From JAAFIP01 sp963775085 (GTDB taxonomy: Bacteria > Pseudomonadota > Gammaproteobacteria > Burkholderiales > Burkholderiaceae_C): DNA of 64,000 bases. Below the pieces are notes generated by a model, which made no database searches, was not told the origin of the DNA, and saw only the letters and a program-made list of their open reading frames with translations. Where the stretch lies: contig CAVZHO010000006.1 in NCBI GenBank assembly GCA_963775085.1, positions 1-64,000 of the forward strand. Reading direction: 5' to 3'. The position numbers were made by a program, and so were the translations under genes. Of this stretch, positions 9,276 to 19,233 are shown in pieces (position 1 is the first letter of the stretch; every line of letters begins with the position of its first letter).

Positions 9276-10547
9276 CTACAGCAAAACCTCGTTGCGCATC
9301 TGGTCTGCAGCAGTCTCGCGCGTGCGAATGACCCGAGCTTTATCGCCATCGACCAGCACCTCGGCCGCGCGGCCTCGGGTGTTGTAGTTGCTTGCCATGG
9401 CCATGCAGTAGGCACCGGCAGACAGCACGGCGAGCAGCTCGCCTTGCTGCACGTTCAGGTCACGGTCATGGCCGAGCCAATCGCCACTTTCACAGACGGG
9501 GCCAACCACCTCGTAGCAGGTAGCCGCGCCGTCACGTTGAGTCACGGGCACGATGGCGTGGAAGGCCTGGTACATGGCGGGGCGGGGCAGGTCGTTCATG
9601 GCGGCATCGACGATGCAGAAGTTTTTTTGCTCGCCGGGTTTGAGGTACAGCACCTCGGTGACGCACACCCCGGCGTTGCCTACCAGCGAGCGGCCCGGCT
9701 CGATCATGATCTGGCGCTGACCGTAGCCGCGTGCGTCGAGCTTGGCCAGCAGCTGCACCCACAGGGCATCGGCTGCGGGCGGGGCGATGCCTTCGTAGTT
9801 GATGCCCAGGCCACCGCCAAAGTCCAGATGGTGGATGGGCACGCCAGCGGCTTCGATGGCATCGACCAAATCGAGCATGCGGTCTACGGTGTCCAGGTAA
9901 GGGCCGACGGTGGTGATTTGCGAGCCGATGTGGCAGTCAATGCCCACCACCTTGAGCCCTTGGAGTGAGGCGGCGCGCAGATAGGTAGCCACCGTGCGCT
10001 CATGCGCGATGCCAAATTTGTTGCCCTTCAGACCGGTGGATATGTAGGGATGGGTTTTGGGGTCGACGTTGGGGTTGACGCGAATACTCACGGGAGCGAC
10101 TTTGCCGAGGGACAGGGCGACTGCGCTGAGTACTTCCAGTTCGGTTTCGCTCTCGACGTTAAAGCATTGGATGCCCAGCTCTAAGGCTTGGCGCATCTCG
10201 GCGCGGGTTTTGCCTACGCCCGAGAAAATGATTTTGCCGGGGACACCGCCAGCGCGCAGCACGCGCTCGAGTTCACCACCCGATACGATGTCAAATCCGC
10301 ATCCCGCTTGTGCAAACAGCTGCAAAACAGAGAGCGAGGAGTTGGCCTTCATGGCGTAGCAGATTTGGGCTTGGCGCCCGGCAAAGCCGCGCTGGTAGGC
10401 GCCCAGGGCGCTCTGCATAGCGGCCTTGGAGTAGACAAACAGCGGTGTGCCGTGCTGTTGAGCCAGTTTGGCCACCTGCACACCCTCCACCTGTAGTTGC
10501 AGGCCGTGGTAGGCGACGAAGGGGTGGCCGGGGAGGAGGGTGGTCAT
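9276..10547 (-). CDS. lysA: Diaminopimelate decarboxylase LysA
   Basis: PLP-dependent fold III enzyme making lysine from meso-diaminopimelate, the last step of lysine synthesis. Visible signatures are CYAMKANSSLSVL with the Schiff-base lysine, CHIGSQ, the phosphate-binding GGGLGINYEG, EPGRSLVGNAG, and CESGDWLG with the second-subunit active-site cysteine. The length of 423 is normal. It lies 20 bp after lptM in the same direction. Confidence 0.96.
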   Translation of the reverse strand: MTTLLPGHPFVAYHGLQLQVEGVQVAKLAQQHGTPLFVYSKAAMQSALGAYQRGFAGRQAQICYAMKANSSLSVLQLFAQAGCGFDIVSGGELERVLRAGGVPGKIIFSGVGKTRAEMRQALELGIQCFNVESETELEVLSAVALSLGKVAPVSIRVNPNVDPKTHPYISTGLKGNKFGIAHERTVATYLRAASLQGLKVVGIDCHIGSQITTVGPYLDTVDRMLDLVDAIEAAGVPIHHLDFGGGLGINYEGIAPPAADALWVQLLAKLDARGYGQRQIMIEPGRSLVGNAGVCVTEVLYLKPGEQKNFCIVDAAMNDLPRPAMYQAFHAIVPVTQRDGAATCYEVVGPVCESGDWLGHDRDLNVQQGELLAVLSAGAYCMAMASNYNTRGRAAEVLVDGDKARVIRTRETAADQMRNEVLL

Positions 10548-10567
10548 AAAGCGGATCAGTAAAAAAC

Positions 10568-10843
10568 TCAGCGCGCCGCAGAGGCAGATGGCATGGGTGG
10601 GGGGGCGCTGCTAGGGTTGGGGGCAGAGTGAGGTGCAAGGGGAGCCGCGCTTTTGCCGGGCAACAGGGTTTGCGGCAAGGTGGCGCGGTCTTTGGCGGCG
10701 GCTTCGGTGGGCAGCACCAGATTGCCCTTTTGCCCGCAAGCCGGCAATACCAGCACCATGAACGCAGGGATGCACAAAGCGCGCGCTGCGACGCGTCGCG
10801 CTCTGCCTACAATAGCCGTGTGAAAAGAAGTTTGAAAACCCAT
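10568..10843 (-). CDS. lptM: LptM-type small lipoprotein
   Basis: Short lipoprotein with lipobox-like LPAC followed by the family hallmark GQKGNLVLPTE, then a Pro/Ala-rich low-complexity tail. LptM (YifL) assists maturation of the LPS transporter LptD in enterobacteria, and a similar role here is inferred. It sits directly before lysA, the usual neighbour. Starts downstream of 10843, including an in-frame TTG shortly before CIPAF, would give a more ordinary signal peptide. Confidence 0.8.
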   Translation of the reverse strand: MGFQTSFHTAIVGRARRVAARALCIPAFMVLVLPACGQKGNLVLPTEAAAKDRATLPQTLLPGKSAAPLAPHSAPNPSSAPPPMPSASAAR

Positions 10844-10867
10844 CCCCTGATTGTAATTTGAGCCGCC

Positions 10868-11194
10868 ATGACCGACCTGGAATATTCTGACCGCGCCGAG
10901 GCGCTACTGCGCGCCGTAGAAAGCGCCTGTGACCGCATCAACGACGAAACGGAGGCCGACATCGACAACCAGCGGGTGGGCGGCATGATCACACTGACCT
11001 TTGGCAACCGTAGCCAGATCATCATCAACCTGCAAAAGCCCTTGCAAGAAGTGTGGATGGCCGCCCGTGCGGGGGGCTTTCATTACAAGTTCAATCAGGT
11101 TTGGCGCAATACGCGTGATGGGTCGGAGTTTTTTACTGAGCTTTCCCGCTACGCCAGTGAGCAATCGGGCTTGAGCTTGCATTTTACTGCCTGA
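10868..11194 (+). CDS. cyaY: Iron-sulfur cluster assembly frataxin homologue CyaY
   Basis: A 108-residue bacterial frataxin. The N-terminal helix is acidic (EYSDRAEALLRAVESA, then DETEADID) as expected for iron binding, followed by the conserved strands GGMITLTFGNRSQIIIN and QEVWMAARAGGFHY. It modulates the cysteine desulfurase and iron supply in Fe-S cluster assembly. It is divergent from lptM-lysA with a 24-bp gap. A hairpin repeat starts 8 bp after its stop. Confidence 0.94.
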   Translation: MTDLEYSDRAEALLRAVESACDRINDETEADIDNQRVGGMITLTFGNRSQIIINLQKPLQEVWMAARAGGFHYKFNQVWRNTRDGSEFFTELSRYASEQSGLSLHFTA

Positions 11195-11202
11195 TTATTG
11201 CC

Positions 11203-11260
11203 AAAATATGCCTGTAGTCCATGTTACCAGGACATAAGCAGCTATATTAAGTATAGCAAC
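11203..11260 (+). repeat. Dispersed hairpin repeat, copy C
   Basis: Plus-orientation copy reading AAAATATGCCTGTAGTCC, then GGACATAAGCAGCTAT. It is very similar to the copy at the right end of the window and carries a GTAG just before the stem. It lies between cyaY and mrcA stops. Confidence 0.85.
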
Positions 11261-11343
11261 TAACGCTCAATCACCACGCGCGTATCGGCAGCATTTGCTG
11301 CGCCGGCGCATCAGTCGCCAAGTGTTGGACGCCTTGTGGCCGC

Positions 11344-13731
11344 TTAGTTTCTGAAGAGGTCGAGAATGTTTTTCTTCTCGCCCTCGGGCTGGGTGGTCAC
11401 AGGTTGGTTGGGATCACCCGTGTGGATGCTTTCCATTCCCAGACTGCGCACACCGGAGCCTCGGGAGTATTCCTCGTAATACCATTCACCACCGACAGTG
11501 ACCACGCCTTCCGGGGCAGTTGGCTCGGCGGTAGGCACGCCCTTGAGGGCGGTTTCCATGAAGTTGATCCAGATCGGCAGGCTGAGCACGCCACCCGTGG
11601 CGGTGTCACCCAGTTTGCGCGGGTTGTCGTAGCCCATCCACACCACCGCAGCCAGCGTGGGCTGGTAACCTGCAAACCAGGTGTCGATGGCATCGTTGGT
11701 GGTGCCGGTTTTACCCGCCAGATCGGTACGCTTGAGCGACATGGCCTTGGCTGCCGTGCCCGATTTAACGACCTCCTGCAGCAAGTTGTTCATGATGAAG
11801 GCGTTGCGCGCATCGATGGCGCGGTTGGATTCGTCGCGTGCGGCGGGTTTGAAATCCAGTATCGGCTTGCCTTTTTGGTCGGTGATTTGCGAGATCAGCC
11901 AGGGGTTGACATGGTAGCCACCGTTGGCAAACACGCTGTAGCCAGCGGCCAGTTGCATCGGTGTGACGGCACCCGCGCCCAGCGCCAAAGTAAAGAAAGG
12001 CGGGTTTTTCTCGGCATCAAAACCAAAACGTGTCACCCAGTCCTGGGCATTTTGTGGGCCCACCGATTGCAGGATGCGGATCGAGATCATGTTTTTGGAC
12101 TTGGCCAGGCCCCGGCGCATGGACATCGGGCCCTCAAACAGGCCATCGTAGTTCTTCGGCTCCCAAGGCTGCCCACCGGTGGCGGCGGCATCAAAAAACA
12201 AGGGCGAATCGTTGATCACCGTGGCGGGGGTAATGCCGGTTTCCAGCGCTGCGGAGTAGATAAAGGGCTTGAAGCTCGAACCCGGTTGCCGCCAGGCCTG
12301 GGTGACGTGGTTGAACTTGTTTTTGTCAAAATCAAAGCCCCCCACCATGGCGCGTAGTGCGCCATTGCGCGGATCGAGTGCCACAAAAGCACCTTCTACC
12401 TCGGGCAGTTGGGTCATCTCCCACGCACCCTTGCTGTTTTTGATCACGCGTACCAATGCTCCCCGGCGAATTTTGAGGTTGGGCGCTGCCTTGTCGGCCA
12501 GACCCGATTGCACGGGCTTGAGCCCATCACCGACGATCTCAATGGTCTCGCTGTTGGGGCGTTGGGCGACGATTTTCTTGCTGCTGGCGCTGAGCACTAC
12601 GGCGGCCATCACGTCGTCATTGTCGGGCGTGTCGGCCAATACTTCGTCAATCGCATCTTCGGCTTCTTTGGCATCTTTGGGCAGATCCAGAAACTTCTCG
12701 GGGCCACGGTAGGCTTGGCGGCGCTCAAAGTCCATGATGCCCTTGCGCAGTGCGCGGTAGGCGGCCTGTTGTTCGGTGCTACGCAGGGTGGTGTAGACAT
12801 TCAGGCCGCGGGTATAGGCCTCTTCGCCGTACTGGGCAAACATCAGTTGGCGCACGGTCTCGGCGGCGTACTCGGCATGGATGCGGGTGGTATCCGGGCC
12901 GATTTTGACCTTGATGTCGTCTACTTTGGCAATATCGGCCTGCTCTTGGGTGATAAAACGGTTTTCCACCATACGCTCGATGATGTACTGCTGGCGCACC
13001 CGGGCCCGTTTGGGGTTGACGATGGGGTTGTAAGCGGATGGCGCTTTGGGCAAACCCGCCAGCATCGCGGCCTGGGCGATGGATACATCCTTGAGTGGAA
13101 TACCAAAATAGGCTTCGGATGCCGCAGAAAACCCGTAGGCACGGTTGCCCAGGAAGATCTGGTTCATGTAGATCTCCAGAATCTGGTCTTTGGTCAGCAA
13201 ATGCTCGAGCTTGAAGGTGAGCAATACTTCATAGATCTTGCGCATGTAGTTTTTGTCGTTAGACAGGTACACATTGCGCGCCACCTGCATGGTGATGGTG
13301 GATGCCCCTTCGCTTTTGGCTTTTTTCAGGTTGGCGATGGCTGCACGCAAAAACCCCTTGTACGACACGCCGCTGTGCTGGTAGAAGCTGGCATCTTCGA
13401 TCGCCAGTACGGCATCAATCATGACTTTGGGTATTTCCTTGATGGGGGCAAAATTGCGTCGCTCATCGCCAAACTCGCCCAGCAGTGCACCGTCCGCAGA
13501 AAAAACCTTCAGGGGTAGCTTGGGGCGGTAGTCTGACAGGTCAGAAATATCGGGCAAATTGGGATAGGCCACGGCCAACGCCGTGGCGATCACCATCAAC
13601 AGGGCAACGGCTCCCGCCAACAGGACGGTTCCCATTCCGAGTAGAATTTTCAAAATCATGCGCCACCAAATAGCCACTGGCTTTTGTATGGCATTGCGTT
13701 GGGACGCGGGCGGGACGATGGAGTCAGGCAT
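11344..13731 (-). CDS. mrcA: Penicillin-binding protein 1A (bifunctional class A PBP)
   Basis: Makes and cross-links peptidoglycan at the outer face of the inner membrane. One membrane anchor lies at about residues 25-50. The glycosyltransferase GT51 domain is at about 75-250, with EDASFYQHSGV carrying the catalytic glutamate. The transpeptidase domain shows the SxxK motif in PGSSFKPFIY, SKN in LAKSKNMISI, and KTG in AGKTGTTNDAID. An OB-like linker separates the two. The length of 795 is typical for PBP1A. The gene is divergent from the pil operon, a common arrangement in proteobacteria. Confidence 0.95.
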   Translation of the reverse strand: MPDSIVPPASQRNAIQKPVAIWWRMILKILLGMGTVLLAGAVALLMVIATALAVAYPNLPDISDLSDYRPKLPLKVFSADGALLGEFGDERRNFAPIKEIPKVMIDAVLAIEDASFYQHSGVSYKGFLRAAIANLKKAKSEGASTITMQVARNVYLSNDKNYMRKIYEVLLTFKLEHLLTKDQILEIYMNQIFLGNRAYGFSAASEAYFGIPLKDVSIAQAAMLAGLPKAPSAYNPIVNPKRARVRQQYIIERMVENRFITQEQADIAKVDDIKVKIGPDTTRIHAEYAAETVRQLMFAQYGEEAYTRGLNVYTTLRSTEQQAAYRALRKGIMDFERRQAYRGPEKFLDLPKDAKEAEDAIDEVLADTPDNDDVMAAVVLSASSKKIVAQRPNSETIEIVGDGLKPVQSGLADKAAPNLKIRRGALVRVIKNSKGAWEMTQLPEVEGAFVALDPRNGALRAMVGGFDFDKNKFNHVTQAWRQPGSSFKPFIYSAALETGITPATVINDSPLFFDAAATGGQPWEPKNYDGLFEGPMSMRRGLAKSKNMISIRILQSVGPQNAQDWVTRFGFDAEKNPPFFTLALGAGAVTPMQLAAGYSVFANGGYHVNPWLISQITDQKGKPILDFKPAARDESNRAIDARNAFIMNNLLQEVVKSGTAAKAMSLKRTDLAGKTGTTNDAIDTWFAGYQPTLAAVVWMGYDNPRKLGDTATGGVLSLPIWINFMETALKGVPTAEPTAPEGVVTVGGEWYYEEYSRGSGVRSLGMESIHTGDPNQPVTTQPEGEKKNILDLFRN

Positions 13732-14075
13732 GTATAGTGGAATGTAATAGCCGCAGGGCGCGTATCATTTGTCGCTGGCTTGGTAAAGCCATTATAGAAA
13801 TGATGCTTACCCATCTTGTGATGTAAGGCTGTAGTGCGTTGCACCCTGTCCACACAAAAGGTAAGCAAATACGATCATTTGATGAGGCACTGATTAAAAC
13901 CACATAAACTACGAGCAGAACTTAGTGGGGTTTTGGCAACGACAAAAAACCAACAAAAAGGAAAAAACCGTTGCCATTCAATGAGCTTACTGATAGCATT
14001 GAAGTACTTTCTTAAGTTTAGAAGCACTTTTTTTCGACTACTACCTTCTATCTATAGACCACAGCGGAGACTCAT
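13732..14075. promoter_or_regulatory. Divergent intergenic region mrcA / pilM
   Basis: These 344 bp separate divergent mrcA and the pil operon and must hold both promoters. The pilM-proximal half is AT-rich. I see no gene and no strong repeat. A GGAG at 14066-14069 precedes the TTG start of pilM by six bases. Confidence 0.6.
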
Positions 14076-15155
14076 TTGATTCCATTTGCATCGCTATTTA
14101 GCAGCCAACCAGAACCACTCTTCGGACTGGATATCAGTTCTTCGAGTGTGAAGCTGGTGGAGCTTAGCCGCAACAATGACGGTGGTTATACGCTGGAACG
14201 CTGCGCCGTTGAGCAGTTGGAAAAAGGCTGGATAACCGACGGCAACGTCGAGAAATTCGACGAAGTGGCGGAAGCCATTCGACGGGTAGTGAAGAAAAGT
14301 GGAACTAAAACCAAAAACGTAGCGATGTCCTTGCCAGCATCAGCGGTGATCACTAAGAAAATAGTGCTCCCAGGCGGTTTGAGTGATGCTGAACTTGAAA
14401 TTCAAGTCGAATCAGAGGCCAATCAGTACATTCCTTTCTCACTCGACGAGGTCAGTCTGGATTTCTGTGTGGTGGGGCCGAGTGCTACCTCGGTCGGGGA
14501 TGTGGAAGTGCTGATCGCCGCTTCACGCAAGGAAAAAGTGCAGGATCGTCAAGGTTTAGCCGAGGCGGCAGGCTTAAAACCTGTGGTGGTGGATGTAGAG
14601 TCGTACGCCTCGCGTCTCGCTACGGGTCGCCTGATCGATGGATTGACCCATAAAGGGCTCAACACCATGGTGGCATTGTTTGAAGTTGGCGGCATGACCA
14701 CCAGTATGCAAGTGATACACAATGACGAAGTCCTGTACGACCGTGACCAGGCTTTTGGCGGTGCACAGTTGACCCAGTTAATCGTGCGCCAATATGGGTT
14801 TTCACCTGAAGAGGCTGAAACCAAAAAACGAAACAACGAATTGCCCGAAGATTACGAGGCCAGTGTTTTGCGCCCCTTCGTAGAAAACCTGGCGCAGGAA
14901 ATTGGCCGTGCATTGCAATTTTTCTTCACCAGTACGCCGCATAATAAAGTCGATTATGTGATGCTGGCGGGAGGTTCCGCCTCACTGCCTGGGCTGACCG
15001 AGGCGGTAAAAGCCCAAACCTCTTTTGTATGCCAACTCGTCAATCCTTTTGAGGGCATGAAAATGGGCAGTGGTGTCCGAGAAAATAAAATGCGCCGTGA
15101 AGCCCCTTCGTATTTGAGTGCCTGCGGTTTGGCGATGCGGAGGTTTTTGCAGTGA
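14076..15155 (+). CDS. pilM: Type IV pilus inner-membrane platform protein PilM
   Basis: Actin-like cytoplasmic ATP-binding protein of the alignment subcomplex, binding the N-terminus of PilN. The phosphate-1 motif GLDISSSSVKLVEL is at about 17-30 and the adenosine motif VMLAGGSASLPG at about 297-308. It uses a TTG start preceded by GGAG. The length of 359 is typical. First gene of pilMNOPQ. Confidence 0.95.
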   Translation: MIPFASLFSSQPEPLFGLDISSSSVKLVELSRNNDGGYTLERCAVEQLEKGWITDGNVEKFDEVAEAIRRVVKKSGTKTKNVAMSLPASAVITKKIVLPGGLSDAELEIQVESEANQYIPFSLDEVSLDFCVVGPSATSVGDVEVLIAASRKEKVQDRQGLAEAAGLKPVVVDVESYASRLATGRLIDGLTHKGLNTMVALFEVGGMTTSMQVIHNDEVLYDRDQAFGGAQLTQLIVRQYGFSPEEAETKKRNNELPEDYEASVLRPFVENLAQEIGRALQFFFTSTPHNKVDYVMLAGGSASLPGLTEAVKAQTSFVCQLVNPFEGMKMGSGVRENKMRREAPSYLSACGLAMRRFLQ

Positions 15156-15808
15156 TACTGATTAACCTACTACCGCACCGTGAGGCGGCACGCAAACGCC
15201 GCAAAGACGCATTTTTTGTGTTGCTTGGTTTGGCTGCTCTGATGGGTCTGCTGATCAGTGGCCTGATTTATGGCTGGTACCAGGCGCAAATATCCAACCA
15301 GCAGGGGAAAAATAGTTTCTTGCAAAGCGAGATTAAGAAACTCGAAGTGCAAATCAAGGATGTCGCCAACCTGCAAGCTGAAATTGCCTCTTTGCGGGCA
15401 CGCCAACAAGCTGTAGAAAACTTGCAGGCTGATCGAAATACGCCGGTGCTTCTGCTGAACGAATTGGTAAAGCAATTGCCCGATGGCGTGTATGTGAATT
15501 CGATGAAGCAAGATGGTGCAAACGTGACCTTGCTAGGCGTTGCGCAATCCAACGAAAGAGTGTCTGAGTTGCTGCGCAATTTGGCAAACAACAGTACGTG
15601 GCTGACTAAACCAGAGTTGGTAGAGATTGTCGCAGCAAGTATTGCCTTGACCCCACGTGATCAGCGCAGGGTGGCCAACTTCTCGATCCGGGCTCAATTG
15701 ACCAAGCCAACGGAAATGCAAAAAACCATCGCTGCTGCCGCAAGTGCTCCCACTGCAATTACTCCCGCTATTGGTGCGTCCGCAACTTCAGCGGCCAAGA
15801 AGATTTAG
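15152..15808 (+). CDS. pilN: Type IV pilus assembly protein PilN
   Basis: Bitopic membrane protein linking PilM to PilO. The N-terminal cytoplasmic motif INLLPHREAARKRRKD is the PilM-binding segment. A transmembrane helix at about residues 21-44 and a coiled coil at about 50-90 follow, then a ferredoxin-like periplasmic domain. It starts with GTG overlapping the pilM stop by four bases, so translation is probably coupled. The C-terminus is Ala/Thr-rich. Confidence 0.94.
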   Translation: MILINLLPHREAARKRRKDAFFVLLGLAALMGLLISGLIYGWYQAQISNQQGKNSFLQSEIKKLEVQIKDVANLQAEIASLRARQQAVENLQADRNTPVLLLNELVKQLPDGVYVNSMKQDGANVTLLGVAQSNERVSELLRNLANNSTWLTKPELVEIVAASIALTPRDQRRVANFSIRAQLTKPTEMQKTIAAAASAPTAITPAIGASATSAAKKI

Positions 15809-15823
15809 GGGCTGGAACTGACC

Positions 15824-16498
15824 ATGGCAACTGCTTCTAAAAAAATGAATGTTGACTTCGCAGCGATACAAGAGCGCGTAAGCTCCCAATTCAAGGGTCT
15901 CAACCCGAACGATCCCTCTACTTGGCCAGCTATTCCAAGGTATGGACTGTGTCTGCTATTGACCGCTGCCGTCGTGGCGGCTCTTTGGTTTGCCTGGCTC
16001 AGTAGTTACAACGATGAGTTGAAGGCGGAGGAAGCCAAAGAGCTCACTTTCCGCGAAGATTACAAGAAGAAATTAGTACAAGCCGTCAATCTGGAAGCAT
16101 TGACCAAGCAGCGCGAGCAGGTTCAGCAGTACGTTACGCAACTGGAAAAGCAGTTGCCTAGCAAAGCTGAAATGGATGCGCTTTTGTCCGACATCAACCA
16201 AGCTGGTTTGGGTCGCAGTTTGCTGTTTGACTTTTTTAAACCCGGTTCGATCAGTGTCAAAGAATACTATGCAGAGTTGCCGATCTCCATGCGCGTGGTG
16301 GGGCGCTACCATGATTTAGGGGCCTTCGTGGCAGATATCGCCAACTTGTCGCGTATTGTGACTTTGAATAATCTGACAATTGCGCCCGCCAAGGATGGTG
16401 CATTGGGCATGGAGGCGACCGCACGCACGTACCGTTATCTCGACAAAGACGAAGTAGATGCGCAGCGCAAAGCCACAACGCCAGGAGCCAAGAAATGA
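15824..16498 (+). CDS. pilO: Type IV pilus assembly protein PilO
   Basis: Partner of PilN in the inner-membrane alignment complex. A cytoplasmic N-terminus of about 40 residues contains the NPNDPSTWP-type motif seen in PilO proteins (here LNPNDPSTWPAIPRY). A single transmembrane helix lies at about 43-65, then a coiled coil and a ferredoxin-like periplasmic domain. The length is 224. Its stop overlaps the pilP start. Confidence 0.94.
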   Translation: MATASKKMNVDFAAIQERVSSQFKGLNPNDPSTWPAIPRYGLCLLLTAAVVAALWFAWLSSYNDELKAEEAKELTFREDYKKKLVQAVNLEALTKQREQVQQYVTQLEKQLPSKAEMDALLSDINQAGLGRSLLFDFFKPGSISVKEYYAELPISMRVVGRYHDLGAFVADIANLSRIVTLNNLTIAPAKDGALGMEATARTYRYLDKDEVDAQRKATTPGAKK

Positions 16499-17049
16499 GA
16501 ATAACTTCTTATTTTCGCTGGGCTGCCGAGATGGCCTGCGTATGGACGCTTGCGGGTTGTTTGGGATCGGATCAGGTGGACATACAGCAATGGATCAAAG
16601 AGCAAAGAAACACTATCAAACCCAGTGTGGTTCCTATCCCTGAGCCGAAAAAATTCAGCCCTGCTCCCTACGCTCAAGGAGCGGCGGTCGAGCCGTTCAG
16701 CAACCTGAAATTGACCCAAGCCCTCAAACGGGATTCTGCACAGGCAACCTCCAATGCGGGTCTGGTTGCACCGGAACTTAACCGGCGCAAAGAGCCACTG
16801 GAGGCGTTCCCTCTGGACTCGATGGCATTGGTCGGCAGCTTGCAGCCCAATGGAAAACCGATCGCACTCGTGAAGGTGGATGCCTTGCTTTACCAAGTGA
16901 GGGTGGGCAACTACCTCGGGCAAAATTATGGAAAAGTCACCAAGGTCAGTGAGACCGAGGTGACATTGAGAGAAATTGTGCAAGACGCAGCTGGCGAATG
17001 GATCGAGCGTCAAGCCAGCTTGCAGCTTCAAGAGAGGTCGTCGAAATGA
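16495..17049 (+). CDS. pilP: Type IV pilus lipoprotein PilP
   Basis: Periplasmic lipoprotein connecting the PilNO inner-membrane complex to the PilQ secretin. A lipobox-like LAGC lies near residues 20-23. The C-terminal beta domain has the family pattern KVDALLYQVRVGNYLGQNYGK cut at about 123-143 and continues to RQASLQLQE. The length of 184 is normal. ATGA overlaps couple it to both pilO and pilQ. Confidence 0.93.
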   Translation: MRITSYFRWAAEMACVWTLAGCLGSDQVDIQQWIKEQRNTIKPSVVPIPEPKKFSPAPYAQGAAVEPFSNLKLTQALKRDSAQATSNAGLVAPELNRRKEPLEAFPLDSMALVGSLQPNGKPIALVKVDALLYQVRVGNYLGQNYGKVTKVSETEVTLREIVQDAAGEWIERQASLQLQERSSK

Positions 17050-19187
17050 AAGTTACTAAAAATATGACGCTACAACATGCCATGCGTGTGGCGGTGGCAC
17101 TTGGCTTAGCCCTGAGCGCACTGAGTGTGCAGGCGCAAAATGCGATTGAAGCGGTGGCCGCCTCCATTCAAGGCGGGGTCGAAGTGGTCCGCGTTGACTT
17201 GGCGCAACCTTTGACTGCACCACCTGCCGGTTTTACCATCCAGTCACCCGCACGTATCGCACTGGATTTCCCTGGAGTGGGTAGTTCATTGGGCAGATCG
17301 CAGGTTGAAATCAACCAAGGCAATTTAAAATCAGCCAACGTGGTGCAGGCGGGTGATCGCACCCGATTGGTCTTGAACCTCAAACAGGCGACCAGTTACA
17401 GAACAGAGATCCAGGGTAAATCCCTGCTGATCTGGATGGATCCTCTGGTGGCCGCCAGTACGTCTGCGCCTGCGGTCCAGCCGCAAACGACTTTTGCAGA
17501 AAACCGTAACCGTGAATCGGTGCCACTCAAAGATATCGACTTCCGGCGCGCCCCGGATGGTGCGGGTCGTCTGATAGTGGATCTGGCCAACAACCAAGTG
17601 GGGGTTGACATCAAGCAGCAAGGCCAGAGTCTGGTAGTTGAATTTTTGAAATCCTCATTACCCGAAGGCCTGCGCCGCCGACTGGATGTGGGCGATTTTG
17701 GCACCCCCATTCAATTGGTAAGTACCTTTCAGGCGGGTGACCGCGTACGCATGGTAGTCGAGCCCAAAGGCCAATGGGTGCACAGTGCCTACCAAAGTGA
17801 TAACCAGTTTGTTCTGGAAGTGAGAGAGCAAAAAGTAGATCCCGGTAAGTTGACAAAGGGCCCTGGCTACAGCGGAGAAAAACTGTCACTCAACTTCCAG
17901 AATATTGAAGTACGCTCACTATTGCAAGTAATTGCCGACTTTACCAATTTCAACGTCATTACTTCGGATTCCGTCACGGGCGGTGTAACTCTGCGCTTGA
18001 AAGATGTGCCTTGGGATCAGGCGCTCGACATCATTTTGCAGGCCAAGGGCTTGGGCATGCGCAAAACGGGCAACGTGCTATGGATAGCCCCCAAAGAAGA
18101 ACTCAATGCCAAAGAAAAACTGGAGCTCGAATCCATTGCCGCTTTGCAAAACCTGGAGCCTGTCCGTTCGCAAGCGTTCCAGTTGAATTACACCAAGGCC
18201 GCAGATATCGCTGCACAAATCGGTCAGAGCTCGGGCGGATCACAACAGAACAGTACCCGCATTTTGTCGCCTCGTGGTAGCGTCATCGCCGAGGCACGCA
18301 CCAATCAACTATTTGTGACGGATATTCCTTCCAGGTTGGAGCAAGTACAAGCCCTGATCGCCAAGCTGGACATTGCGGTACGCCAGGTCATGATCGAAGC
18401 ACGCATTGTCGAGGCCTCAGACACCTTCGGCAAATCGTTGGGCGTAAAGCTCGGCGGAGCCGATCTGCGCGGCGTGCGCGGCGGTGATGCAGGTTATGGC
18501 TTGGTTGGCAATAACCGCGTAGCCATTGGTAGCAGCTACGGCAACGTGGTAGGCGCTACGGGTCAGGGGGGCACAGTAGACAGTCTTTCCAACTTTGTTA
18601 ACCTGCCTGCGGTGGGGCAGAGCGGCTATTCCCCGGCAACATTTGCCTTGTCCATTTTCAGCTCGGCGGCCAACAGATTCCTGAACTTGGAGCTTTCTGC
18701 ATTGGAGGCCGACGGCAAGGGTAAGGTGGTGTCCAGCCCGCGTGTGGTTACGGCGGATCAAACCCGGGCGTTGATTGAGCAGGGCACAGAACTGCCCTAT
18801 CAAATTGCCACATCCAGTGGGGCTACCTCGATTGCCTTCAGAAAAGCCAACCTGAAGTTAGAGGTTACCCCGCAGATTACGCCAGAAGGCAACATCATTC
18901 TTGACCTGGATGTCAACAAAGACAGCGTAGGTCAAGCGACTGCAGCAGGCTTTGCCATCAACACCAAACACATCAAAACCCAGGTGCTGGTGGAAAACGG
19001 CGGCACGGTGGTGATTGGTGGAATTTTTGAACTCAATGAAACCGAGTCCGAAACGCGCGTACCTTTGCTGGGAGACATCCCTTACGTGGGAAATCTGTTC
19101 AAAACCAAACAGCGCAGCTCAAATAAACAGGAAATGCTGGTATTTATCACGCCCAAGATGGTGTCCGATAGAGCCGCCGTTCGTTAA
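17046..19187 (+). CDS. pilQ: Type IV pilus secretin PilQ
   Basis: Outer-membrane secretin pore through which the pilus passes. The start at 17046 overlaps the pilP stop and gives a clear signal peptide ending LSVQAQ. Two AMIN domains that bind peptidoglycan lie at about residues 35-130 and 150-260. An STN/N0 domain (LSLNFQNIEVRSLLQVIADF) is near 280, an N1 domain follows, and the secretin core covers about 450-710 with VPLLGDIPYVGNLFK near its end. The length is 713 residues. Confidence 0.95.
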   Translation: MKVTKNMTLQHAMRVAVALGLALSALSVQAQNAIEAVAASIQGGVEVVRVDLAQPLTAPPAGFTIQSPARIALDFPGVGSSLGRSQVEINQGNLKSANVVQAGDRTRLVLNLKQATSYRTEIQGKSLLIWMDPLVAASTSAPAVQPQTTFAENRNRESVPLKDIDFRRAPDGAGRLIVDLANNQVGVDIKQQGQSLVVEFLKSSLPEGLRRRLDVGDFGTPIQLVSTFQAGDRVRMVVEPKGQWVHSAYQSDNQFVLEVREQKVDPGKLTKGPGYSGEKLSLNFQNIEVRSLLQVIADFTNFNVITSDSVTGGVTLRLKDVPWDQALDIILQAKGLGMRKTGNVLWIAPKEELNAKEKLELESIAALQNLEPVRSQAFQLNYTKAADIAAQIGQSSGGSQQNSTRILSPRGSVIAEARTNQLFVTDIPSRLEQVQALIAKLDIAVRQVMIEARIVEASDTFGKSLGVKLGGADLRGVRGGDAGYGLVGNNRVAIGSSYGNVVGATGQGGTVDSLSNFVNLPAVGQSGYSPATFALSIFSSAANRFLNLELSALEADGKGKVVSSPRVVTADQTRALIEQGTELPYQIATSSGATSIAFRKANLKLEVTPQITPEGNIILDLDVNKDSVGQATAAGFAINTKHIKTQVLVENGGTVVIGGIFELNETESETRVPLLGDIPYVGNLFKTKQRSSNKQEMLVFITPKMVSDRAAVR

Positions 19188-19233
19188 ACTGCTTGGCGCT
19201 TTCTTTTTGATTTTTTGAGGTTAGGGATATTCT

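Noticed and set aside
12409..13518. 369-residue open frame opposite mrcA
   Set aside because: It is antisense to clear PBP1A motifs; long shadow frames are common in GC-rich genes.
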